A program made the translations under genes and the position numbers. Below the pieces are notes generated by a model. That model worked only from the letters and a program-made list of their open reading frames with translations, searched no databases and was not told the DNA's origin. From Endothia cerciana (Eukaryota; Ascomycota; Sordariomycetes; Diaporthales; Cryphonectriaceae), in NCBI GenBank assembly GCA_026119935.1, contig JALRMH010000014.1, positions 186,001-250,000 of the forward strand: a DNA stretch of 64,000 nucleotides, written 5' to 3'. Shown here in pieces: positions 12,732 to 22,218 of the stretch (position 1 is its first letter; every line of letters begins with the position of its first letter).

Positions 12732-13855
12732 CTACAACACCAGGCACTTGTGCTTCTTGACCTTTGTTTGCTGAGGCGGTTCCAGGGCCGCCACGATTGC
12801 CTGTAGTTTCACGTCAGTCCGCGTTCGAAAATATCTCCAATACCGAGACAGCGGAATGCCGTACCTCATCAAACACATCCTTGAGCTTGTATTGCGTCAG
12901 AGCGCTGCACTCGACGTACTTGACCGCGCCCAACTCCTTTGCCATGCGCTCACCATCCTCCTTCCTCACAGGCTGCATCTTCTGCTTGGACAACTTGTCC
13001 TTCACGCCGGGATCATCCCTCAGGTCAACCTGTGTGCCGACTATGAGGCAGGGGACGCCGGGGCAGTGGTGGTGGACCTCAGGGAACCACTTCTCGCGGA
13101 CGTTCTCGAAAGATGCCGGGGAGGTGACGCTGAAACAAACGAGGAAGACATCGGTCTGTGGGTATGAAAGCGGTCGCAATCGGTCGTAATCTTCTTGACC
13201 AGCCGTGTCGAACAGGCCCAGTGTGTATGGCTCGTCACCGATCCTAGATAGGGCGCAGAGGGATCAGCTCAGGGGTACACTTTGATTTAGGAGCCCGCAG
13301 ACGCTTGTTGAAGCTAGGCTGAATCCAGGTGCTTTTTGAGAGGGCGGAGGTAGGATAGCGGGGAGTGCCCAGATGGAGACGCGAGGCGCGACGCCTTCGA
13401 CGCACGCGCGTGATCGGGCAGATGCAAACGGTTTCTCGCGGGAAGGATGGGATGGAGGAGGTCGGTCTTACATGACGGTGACAGCGTAGTTGTCGAACAC
13501 CGTAGGGACATATTCGGAGGGGAACTTGTTGGTGGTGTAGCTGATGAGCAGACATGTCTTGCCAACAGCACCATCGCCGACGACAACGCATCTAGAGACC
13601 AGGTTCAGTTAGCGACTACCAAAGCCAGGAGGTCTGTCGACATTTCGCGGTCGTGATAACGTGACGTAAGCAGCAGCGATCTGACGAAAGCCAAAGCTGC
13701 AGGTATGCTATTATGGGATGGATGGCAGGAGACGGCGTGGCCTGCACAGGACCGGAACCATGGCATGGCAACGATCAGATTCCAGTGCGGTGTGGGATCG
13801 ATAGGCAGCGAGGGGTGGCAGAGCAGGGTACCGACTTGATAGTTGCGACCACCAT
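12732..13855 (-). CDS. CDC42: Rho-family GTPase Cdc42
   Basis: Small GTPase that sets cell polarity, septation and hyphal tip growth at the plasma membrane. Four exons, complement(12732-12800, 12865-13243, 13472-13591, 13836-13855), give 195 residues. Exon 1 has only 20 bases (MVVATIK, the last lysine codon split by the intron). Visible motifs are the P-loop GDGAVGKT (about 10-17), effector region TVFDNYAVTV (about 35-44), DTAGQEDYDRLRPLSYPQTD for switch II, TQVDL for guanine specificity (TQIDL in many relatives) and the insert helix. The tail is a polybasic KVKKHK followed by the CAAX box CLVL, a geranylgeranylation signal. ALTQYKLKDVFDEAIVAALEPP is diagnostic for Cdc42 over Rac. The exon 1 donor is GTCGGT, slightly unusual, but it is the only one that restores the conserved K-C junction. 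Confidence 0.97.
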
Positions 13856-16800
13856 CTTTCAAGAGACAGTGCTGCACCTCGGAGGGGGCAGCGATTGCGT
13901 GTGCGGTTGAAGCAGTTGAATTGACGATAAGTTGCAGAAAAGCTGGTGGTAACGTGCTTATCGGAGAAGCGTCGCGTGGGTCGAGACGTCAAAGGCGGAT
14001 GGGCCAAGGGACTTTGGAGAGTCTGTATCTGCTTGCAGATCGGCTGGGCTCGAGATCGAAGAAGGCGCAAGGGCTATGGACATCTAGAGGTGATTGAAAT
14101 GCGTGGTGGGTTGGCTCTTCCGCCCTGGTTCCTGGATAGGATCTGTTCGCTGTAGCAGCAGTGGGAGGACCGAGGTTGGGGTTGTTGTTGGCACCCGTTG
14201 GGGGGATAAAATAAAACAAAAAAAGAACAAAAAAAGGCGGGCGGTCAAGAAGGCGTCAGAAGAGAAGTGAAAGAAAACGGGCAAGAAGTGAAGGTGACGG
14301 GCGGCAAGGATGGGATCTTGGGTCAGTCGCGGTCAAGATGGGATCAGCACATAGGTGGTAGTGAGTGTTTTGTGTTGGCAGGTTGGGTCAGGAATCAATT
14401 GAATTGAATGGATGGACGAGCGACGACGGGATCAGCCTCGTGAGTGAGCACTGGACGAGAGGTGGTGGTGGTGGTGGTGGTGGCAGGTGGTAGTAGGTGG
14501 TGGTGGTTCTGGCTTGTGCAGCAGCAGGACGAGAATGGCAGGAAGGAGGATCGCATGAAAGAGACGTCGGGTCTGGGTATGGGTCCTGGTCCTGGGTCCT
14601 GAGTCCTGGATCTTTGGGGCCCTGGCTCTGGTCTGTCGGGTCTAGTTGGGGGTGACGGAAGTCCTGGGCTGTCTGCGGTCGGTCTGCTGAGGAGTGAGTA
14701 GTGGATGTGATGGACGAGGTGCTGGAGGTGAAGTGGGGTGGGCTTTAGGGTGTCATGGAAGAAGGCCAGGTCCAAGCAGGCCCAGGGGTGTCCTGGACGG
14801 CTGCTATTCCTGATGGGGCTGCCACAATTTGGCCAGCCTGCGGGCCTCCAGTCTCTCAGGTGGCGCCGTTTGATATCGCTGGGAGCCGTCGCTGGAGGGG
14901 ACCTTGCCATTGGTCAGGTGAGGTTCGATGCCAATTTCTAAGGCTCAGTGTTGATATTTGGCCATGTATGCACCACAAGGCGCGCACACTCTTGATTGCC
15001 CGCCCCCCCTATTTCCTTTAGGCTTGCGTGCATTTTGCTATCTTGATAGGCCCTCACTCCCTCTGCTGAGGTCTCCCCTCCCCCTCCCCCTCCCCCAACG
15101 GCAGGTTTTGATCCTTGCTCCAAGTTTAGAGATGACCATGGCCATTTCCTAGGGGTTGATATCAAGTGCCAAGACGGCCTCACAGACGGTCTCTGACCGG
15201 TCTGTCTCCTACAGGCTTAGGACACAGCACTCGCTCTTCGACGGTACGTAAGCTGCATCCATCATCTGCTGGGGCCCAGACCGGGCCCACCGACAATGGG
15301 CATATTCCAGGTACCGGTGTCACTCAACTGGGCCAGCTGCTGGCGGCTGATAACGTCCAGTGTCGTCTGACCGTGGTACCGGCCATTGGACCGGACGCTG
15401 GCAGCCGAGCCTTGCGACTACTCTGTCAATCTTCGGCGGCGAGGCCCCAAGCAGCTTAGGACAAAGACCTCAAGGCCTCACCAACGTCATTCCGCCCCCT
15501 CCCGTCGCGTCGCCAGAGGCTTCCTCAACCCGAAAGGAACGCCCTGTGGGTCCGGCACTGCGGAGAATTTGTTTCTTGCTTGTGCGACTTTGGACCGTTC
15601 GGAAACAATCTAATCTCGACGAGCAAGCCCGAAAGGGCATCGAATTTGCTCGGATCGAATGCGACTGGCCCGCCACACCAGGAGGACTGCGCAGCTCGGC
15701 CAGAAAGCTCACCTGGGCCGCAGCGCACAATGGGAAGCTGGACGTGGATGCCAGGTCCGTTCAGCCCAGCAAGCGGGCACCCGAGCAATTGATGGACAAA
15801 AGAATCTCCAGTCGCGGATAGGGAGGCCGGCCGCATGATTCCAGGATGTCTCGTTGCTTCTAGCGGCTGAATTCGCTGACTCGCCCCTGCAGATTTACTT
15901 CTGCCTGGCAGAGTCATGTCATCCTCAGCAGCCGGGCGGTGCGTTCGGGAACTTGCTTCTGCAGACCTCCAGGAACGCTGTCCCAGTTTAATAAGACCCG
16001 ACCCTCACAGCCTTTGCCGGTTCCACGGCGAGATCTGCAGGCAGGCCGCGACTATTGCCCCTCGCGCACGTGGTTGAGGCTCGCGATCTGTAGCAAGGTC
16101 GACAAGGATGAGGCGTCTCTGATGAGTCCCTGCCATGGGACCACCCGCGCTTGGTGCCCGCGTGAGGGTTGCACTCGGGATTCCTTTCACCCACTGGCAT
16201 ATGTTGCTAGAGGAGCCAGGCCCGGAGCATTCAACCCTCCCTCCCTCCCTCCCCCCCCCGAGACAGTATCTAGCGTGGCTGGCCTTCTGGCGGCGCCTCT
16301 GCCCGCGGCCTGATGGATCCCCGCCATTCGAAACGGGCACTGAAACCAGAGGCTTGCACGTGAAAGGCAGTTTCGACCGAAACAGATAAGCAGCTTAAGA
16401 ACCTCCTCGGTTATCTCCGCCGCGACCGACAGGCGGGTGAGATGGACCGTCTCCTTGTGCAAGATGGACGATGACATGCAGACGAGCTTGGATCCGGCGG
16501 GCAAGGCGGCCGGGCAGCCGCGCAGTTTGTCGCGGCCCTGTCAAGTAGATGTCCCTGTATCATGCAGTGCAGATCATGACAAGCATCATTGGCACAGAGG
16601 CCTGAACATTATCCGCCGGCCCAAAAACCTGTGTCGACCGAAACACCATGGTTTGTGTCTGGGGGGAGCAATAGAAACGAGGTTGATATCTGGACCGCGA
16701 CAGTGTTCCCTCCAGGCTGGCCATGATCCCAGAAGACGTGGTGCGGCAAGACCCGCTCACTAGCGCCCTCACTCGCTCTCACTCGACCTCGTGCGCACCA

Positions 16801-16988
16801 AGAATCAGCCCCTGCCTCACACGGCAAACTCCTTGACACCTCATCTCTATTCTCACAATCCAGGCTCCAAATCACAGGCTCAAAACAGCAACACACAAGG
16901 GCAGGGTTCCTTCTCCTCCCTTCAATATACGCCAAAGAACAAAGAAGCGCAGGCGAACGGCCACCCCGCCTCCCCACCCGGCCACAGA
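13856..16988. other. Intergenic stretch upstream of CDC42 and of the VMA22-like gene
   Basis: The left half is the CDC42 promoter and leader. It contains a GGT-type triplet run near 14461-14483 and A-rich tracts near 14213-14236. The right part (about 16.5-16.99 kb) is the promoter and leader of the VMA22-like gene. Several open frames of about 100 codons exist between 15.1 and 16.5 kb on both strands, but none has a recognisable domain or a plausible start context. I see no gene here. Confidence 0.5.
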
Positions 16989-17573
16989 ATGCAACCTTCC
17001 CCAGACTCAATTGACGGACTCCTAGAGCGCTACCTCGTCCTCCTCGACGAGTACACCTCCCTGCATGCAGAGCTCTCCCATCTGCAGGCGTCTACCTTCC
17101 AGCACCTCGCGCGCGCTAACTTCGCCGCCGAGCGCGGCGTGCGGTACGGCGCAGACTTTTACGATGAGCGGATGCGGGCTGGGAGGACCACTGCGGTCGA
17201 CGGAACCGGGGCCGGGGTCGTGATTCACGTTGTGACGGGCGGCGGCGAGAACGCTCCGGAGGACACTGGGGCTGGGGCTGGAGCTGAGAAGACTCTGCCC
17301 GGGGACGAGGGCGCTGCCGGTGCAGCTGGGGACGAGAATGCCGGGGAGCAGGATGAGAAGGGCGACGGAGAGGTCAAGATGAAGAAGAAGAAGGTGCCCG
17401 CCGACCCGCTCCGCTGGTTCGGGGTCCTCACGCCTCCTGCTCTACGGCAAGCACAGTCCTCCGCGATTGACGTGATCGAGCGTGTCATCCCTCGGCTGGC
17501 GACGGTAGACGTGGCGATGCGCGAGGTGGAGATCGAAGTGCGGCGGGCGAGGAAGAGGAGGGCCAAGGCGGAA

Positions 17574-17618
<45 letters not shown>

Positions 17619-17672
17619 AAAGATGAACAGGAGCAAGAACCCATCAGTCGTGAGGATGCCGCGGCGTCATGA
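16989..17672 (+). CDS. VMA22: V-ATPase assembly factor, Vma22/CCDC115 type
   Basis: Predicted ER-associated factor needed to assemble the membrane sector of the vacuolar H+-ATPase. It is a single exon of 227 residues. I chose the ATG at 16989 (MQPSPDSIDGLLERYLVLLDEY) because the conserved N-terminal helix begins there, although the frame is open back to 16791. The first 60 residues form an amphipathic helix pair (LLDEYTSLHAELSHLQ) typical of the family. The middle is a glycine-, alanine- and glutamate-rich linker. The conserved block DPLRWFGVLTPPALRQAQ (about residues 140-157) is the family signature, followed by a helix with alternating acid and base. The end has an uninterrupted 15-residue alanine tract. 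The identification rests on the two conserved helical blocks at either end of a variable linker, which is the usual architecture. Family assignment is from memory of those motifs. Confidence 0.8.
17574..17618 (+). repeat. Pure GCT triplet repeat coding polyalanine
   Basis: Fifteen identical GCT codons sit inside the VMA22-like gene near its C-terminus. No synonymous GCC, GCG or GCA codon interrupts the run, although the rest of the gene uses mixed alanine codons. This indicates replication slippage rather than selected alanine content. Confidence 0.95.
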
Positions 17673-18175
17673 TCGACCGTCTCTAAGACAACTACGACAA
17701 CGACAGAGACGGTTCAACAGGTCATTACTGGTCGTGCAAGACGCTGTGATAATACGCTGGACGCTACGCAAGGAGGGGCTCCGCTCGTTGCGACCATGGA
17801 TGGCTGGTTCCTCCCATCTTCCCAGAGGGGAGGCATCGCATCAAAAATGATAATCCAAGGAAGGGAACAACCACTTTGGCTCAGGCATTGCCAAGGTCGG
17901 CCCTGTCAAAATCAGAAAAGCCCCTACAGTTCCTTATCTCGGCCCAGCCCTCATGGTCTTACAACTCGGCATTCGAACTATATAGCGCCCTATTCATAGG
18001 CGGTCTTGGCATCCAGAAAGCCTGTCTGGGAGTGTGGCCGCTGGGTTTGGAACCCTGGATGTTGATTATATCCCAAAGGGGCCATATTACCCCACATACA
18101 GCTTCATCGATGCGCAAGTTGAGTATCTCTTCAAGGTCGGCAATGTACAACAACATCACACAATGAAAGCGTTAC
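17673..18175. other. Convergent 3' flanks, no gene
   Basis: Short stretch between the VMA22-like gene and the opposite-strand broken gene. I see no open frame with motifs and no RNA gene. Confidence 0.5.
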
Positions 18176-18942
18176 TTACGACATGATCTCATACGCAGTC
18201 CGATCAAGGCCCGCCGCGCTCTCCCACATCACCTCCATGAGCTTCCGGTCCTCCGTCTTGGGCTTCTTCTGCGCTACCCGCAGACTCTCAGGACACACGA
18301 CGATATGGATTTTTCCTTCATGCAGCTGGGTAGAGACGTCCCGGCAGAGCTGCACCTAGGTGAACCCTGGCGTCATGGGGCGCAAGTTGATCTTGAACCA
18401 GACCTCGTCGCAATTGTCGTCGACGGAGGCGTCGATCTCTTCTTCACAGGGGGGGTAGGTCCCACTGGTGCCGGACATCTCGGGGAGCTTCTGGTACGCC
18501 GCGACATCATCTCCTAGGGACGCTGGACCCGCTTTGCGCTTCTTGCTGCCGCCGCTGGCGCTGGGGGAAGACTTGCACGCGGCTGTTGTGCTGGATGTGG
18601 ACCTAGGCTTGTTGTTGCCACGTAACCCTGGATGGAAGCAGGCCCTAGCTCCTTCATGCCTCTGATCGGAGTGAACTCCTTGGCACCGTCGCCTGCCCCG
18701 TATGTATGTTGAGGGGAGTCCTGCGTGTGGCCCCCTCGCGGGAGACACGGTGGTCGCATCGCTGTCCTCTCTCTCCCAGTTGTTCCGTCTGTCGGAAGTC
18801 CTGCCTCACTCCCCGGCACCGCCAGCGCGCCGATCATGGTCTTCTGTATGTCTTGGCTGACCAAATCGTTCATCTTAAGGGGTCTCACCTGAAGCGGCGA
18901 CTCTCCACCCGCTGGCAAATGATTTGAGGTAGTGGTCTGCAT
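18176..18942 (-). pseudogene. Broken gene, function not recognised
   Basis: Three stretches read like protein on the minus strand but do not join. The upper part (about 18942-18514, from MQTTTSNHLPAGG) is open in one frame. The next part (about 18640-18356) is open in a second frame and includes GGSKKRKAGPASLGDDVA, an acidic run and EVWFKINLRPMTPGFT. It ends at a TAG at 18356-18358. Beyond the TAG the same frame stays open for about 59 codons (VQLCRDVSTQLHEGKIHIVV..., ending TAYEIMS at 18178). There is therefore one frame change and one in-frame stop. A very short intron could explain the frame change, but I find no splice pair around the TAG. KKRK resembles a nuclear localisation signal. I do not recognise the family. 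The second and third stretches read best as coding. Confidence 0.5.
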
Positions 18943-19909
18943 CTTGAAGCGGCTTGCGCTGTTGGGTCTGTGGGTGGGCGATCAGCCAGTCACTTCGAGG
19001 ACACGATGATTATGCATACCGTTGAAACCGAAGAACAGTTTTGGAGAGGCCGAGTCTCGTGCCCGACTACGACAATAGATAGCAGTAGAAATCGTTTGTG
19101 GACTATGGCGTGGCATCGAACGTAGCTGGTGCAGGCCCTTGTCCTGAATTCCTGGTGCTTGATTGCTTGCTGCGACTGATCTGCGCGGACGCGATGACCC
19201 GGAGCTGCAACACGAATGCGCGCCACTCATCGCACCTCCTGGTTTCCTTCATGATGCCTTGGGAGGGGACCCTGCGTTCTAGATGATCACTGCCGAGAAT
19301 TGCTCGTGAGAGAGGTTCCCTGTCGTCGATGATAAGGGTATGTTTACTTCCGTTCGGTCTAAGGAAAATCATCTTCCAACACGCCCAATCGAAGTGTCGG
19401 CAGGAGTTGAGGAAAAGAAGAAGAAGAGGCGGGAGGGGCAATGGGGGAAACAAAAGGGGATGGGGGAAATTAATAAAAAATAAAAAATAAAATAAAAAGG
19501 GAAAAGGATGGGGGGATCCCCCTGCCGAACTGAATGTAAGAGCTTCGAAAGACTCATGACCCTTCATTTCATCTTTCACACTGTATTTACTGTCTCAGTT
19601 CGCTTGCACTTGAAAAGGGCCCAGCGCCAGAACAGAAGTCCTTGCAAAGGTACGAACTCGATCTAATTTGATACTCCAGAAATTGAGGAACCACTCGGTA
19701 CGTGACTGCCATCCGGAAGCATCATGATGATGTTACTATAATTGTGCTTTTGAAGGAACTGCCAACCTGTGCTAAATCATGGAACGAGCCTCCATGGGCC
19801 AATTCCTGAAACCCCATCCTGCATGCCAGGGTATGCAAACAGAGTCTATGTATACCTATGCTGCCGTGCCGCGTTGCCATATATAACTTGGGAAGAAGTT
19901 TGTCCCTGT
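18943..19909. other. Intergenic stretch, no recognised gene
   Basis: It holds the presumed upstream part of the broken gene at 18.2-18.9 kb and the 3' flank of the acid phosphatase. An A- and G-rich tract lies near 19413-19500. The open minus frame at 19103-19579 is mostly low-complexity leucine, proline and phenylalanine reading across that tract, and I do not accept it as a gene. Confidence 0.5.
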
Positions 19910-21614
19910 CTAGTATCCAGCAGGCTCCTCACGGGCTGGGAAAGCAGGGGCCTCCCTTCCCTGCTTGCATTCATTCTTCCAATCCTTCGGGGTGAACTTG
20001 TCCACGATCGCTTTGAACGCGGCCTGTTGCGGAGTCAGTTTGACGAGGGTACTCAAGACAGTTTTGTGCGGCGTCCATCAAACATACCAACGTGCAGAGG
20101 CTCTCATCCCCTTCAAAATGGTTTGGCTGCGGCTTGCAGCCAGGGACCTTGACCGCCTCGTCGTTATATCGAATACGGACATAATAGCCGTCCAGTTTGT
20201 CCTTCTCCGCATCAGTCAGTTCGGCCGTAGGTTTCCGACCAATTCCAGGGGGCGGCTTCCCGGCTGGCGGTCGCGAAGAGAAGAAGGAGGCCAGCCAGCT
20301 TGTAGTAGCAGAAGAAGATGAAGTAGCATCAGCAGCCTTGATAGGCCCGGTCTCCTGCGCTGCGGCAGGGGTGTTGGCTGTTCGGAAGAGCTCAAAGGCG
20401 ATGTGGCTTGTGAACGGAGGCCACCGGTCACCAGTGAAGGCGCCCACGCTGCTCAGACACGCAGCCAGAGTCGTGTCGTGACAGCCACTCATGCCAAATT
20501 TTATGGCACGGTGGCCCTGGCCGGACTCGCGCATGAGCTCGTACTCGCCGTCCGCAGGGCTCTGCTCCACGCTGCCGACCATCCGCGCGGTGATGTCTCC
20601 CAACAGTCCGCCGACGCCCAGCCTCCGGTACTCCTGGGACTCCTTGAACCCGCTGAACCACTCCTCGACGCCGATCTTCTCGATGATCTTGCGCGCCTTG
20701 GGGTCGTAGAACTCTTTGGGTAACCGCGTCTCCGGGCCGTGGGCGTCCGTGGAGTTGACGGTGTCCATGATACCTGACAGACGGGGTTTCGAGTCCACGG
20801 CGACCTTCTGGCTGCCCTCGGGCATCCATTTGCCGTAGATCTTGTTGAGATAGGCCATCTCCTCCGTCGGGTTCCACCTGTCGGCGGTCCTCTGGCCAAA
20901 GGCCCGCGAGAGGATAGCGAAGCGGCGGCAGGAGCTGTCATTGGGCAACAGGGTCTCGTCACTCAGGGGCCGGGTCAGGATGGTGGGTGCCGGGAAGTCG
21001 GCGGAGCGGGTATGCGGCGGGTACAGGCCTGTGAACGTCTGGTGCAGGGACTGCATAGACCGAGGGACAGGTGTGGAGCGCAAGTAGATGAAGTCGGCCG
21101 AGTCGATGGTCCCGGGCAGGAACCCAAGCTTGTCCACATAGAGGGCGCGCAGGCGCTCGCCCAGCTCGAGGGTCGTGAGACGTCCTTTGTCCGTGAGCAT
21201 ACCTGCGCGTATGTATGCATGTCAGTCAAACCTATATATCGATATCGAGACACATGGAGAGGCAACGTTGAACTCACCCATATCACATACACTGTCAAGC
21301 TCACCCCCGGGCCCGGCCGCAATGACCGGCGCATCGTTGGGGCCAAAGGTTTCGAGACGGCGCTTCCACTCCAGGGTCGAGAAGACCTGCCCATGTCCAT
21401 CTTTCCCACGCTCGAGTACGGCATTCCTCATGTGGCGAACGGCCGTGCAGTATGGCCAGAAGGCCCTGAGACCCGCATTCTGGAACCGCGGTGAGACCGG
21501 AGTCCGCTCGCCATGGCGGAGGAGGATCTGCACCTGCTGAAGCTGGAGTCCGGAAGGGTAGAGCTGCCGCAGCTCCTCATCAGTGTAAGGCTTTCGAGGT
21601 TGGAGGGTCGTCAT
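19910..21614 (-). CDS. Histidine-type acid phosphatase family protein
   Basis: Branch 2 histidine phosphatase, which hydrolyses phosphomonoesters through a phosphohistidine. Three exons, complement(19910-20023, 20088-21202, 21278-21614), give 521 residues. The catalytic motif RHGERTP occupies residues 33-39 (nucleophile His34). The acid/base HD pair is in GCHDTTLAACL near residue 350, and SDFIYLRSTPVPRSMQSL-type sequence carries the conserved arginine. No signal peptide is visible: the protein starts MTTLQPRKPY. It resembles the intracellular or mitochondrial PXYLP1/acid-phosphatase-like branch more than the secreted phytases. A serine- and alanine-rich insertion with SWLASFFSSRPP follows the HD motif. 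The conserved C-terminal block FKAIVDKFTPKDWKNEC lies in exon 3. Intron 1 starts GTGAGT and intron 2 GTATGT. Substrate is unknown. It is divergent from the PPR gene across about 600 bases. Confidence 0.9.
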
Positions 21615-22218
21615 GCTGCCGCCTTATTGTATGTTGTGGGACAGTCTCGAATCACCTGCGACCTCACGGTGAGGGCTGATGATCAACGGATATAAACACC
21701 AAGGCTCTTGGGACAAGGTGAGACCAGGCCGTAGCAGCCCCGCTTTGCGCTCGGGTCTTCAAGAAGGAAGTTAGTTGTGTGACACCTGCGAATGCACCTG
21801 AGAGTAGGGCTGTTCTGCGTACACGTACATACTGGACCGTAGCAAATGTGAATAGATGTGTATACCCTATAGGAGAGGGTGCGATTACATGCTGAAGCCT
21901 CGGCCAGCTGTGAGGGTGACGTCGATCAAGCGGGACCGAAATCGGCCGTTCGCACTCCAGTAGGAGCACAGGGCAGGGATCCCACGGTCCAGAATTTCCA
22001 ATCGCGAACGTGAACCTCGCATCTTCCTACTACTGCAAGCTCGCACAACGCAAACCTCGACATCTGCGAACCATCTCAGACGACGGGGCACGGGGCCGCT
22101 TCAGCACCGGAACCCTCGAGATCCACGTGGCGACAATTGGTCGACGGAGCCATTGCGGGCGAATGCCTCTGATCTACATGGGATACGCGACGCTCGTCTT
22201 CCCGGCGACTCGGACGCC
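21615..22218. promoter_or_regulatory. Shared divergent promoter region
   Basis: About 600 bases separate the start codons of the acid phosphatase (minus) and the PPR gene (plus), so both promoters must lie here. The frame of the PPR gene is open back past 22153, but the mitochondrial leader starts at 22219. I see no clear TATA box. Co-regulation of the pair is only an inference from layout. Confidence 0.55.

Noticed and set aside
14395..14910. Threonine- and histidine-rich open frame on the minus strand
   Set aside because: It reads across a GGT triplet run upstream of CDC42 and has no motifs. More likely leader or promoter DNA.
22153..22218. Upstream start for the PPR gene
   Set aside because: It would put an acidic stretch before the mitochondrial leader. 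The start at 22219 fits the targeting sequence better.
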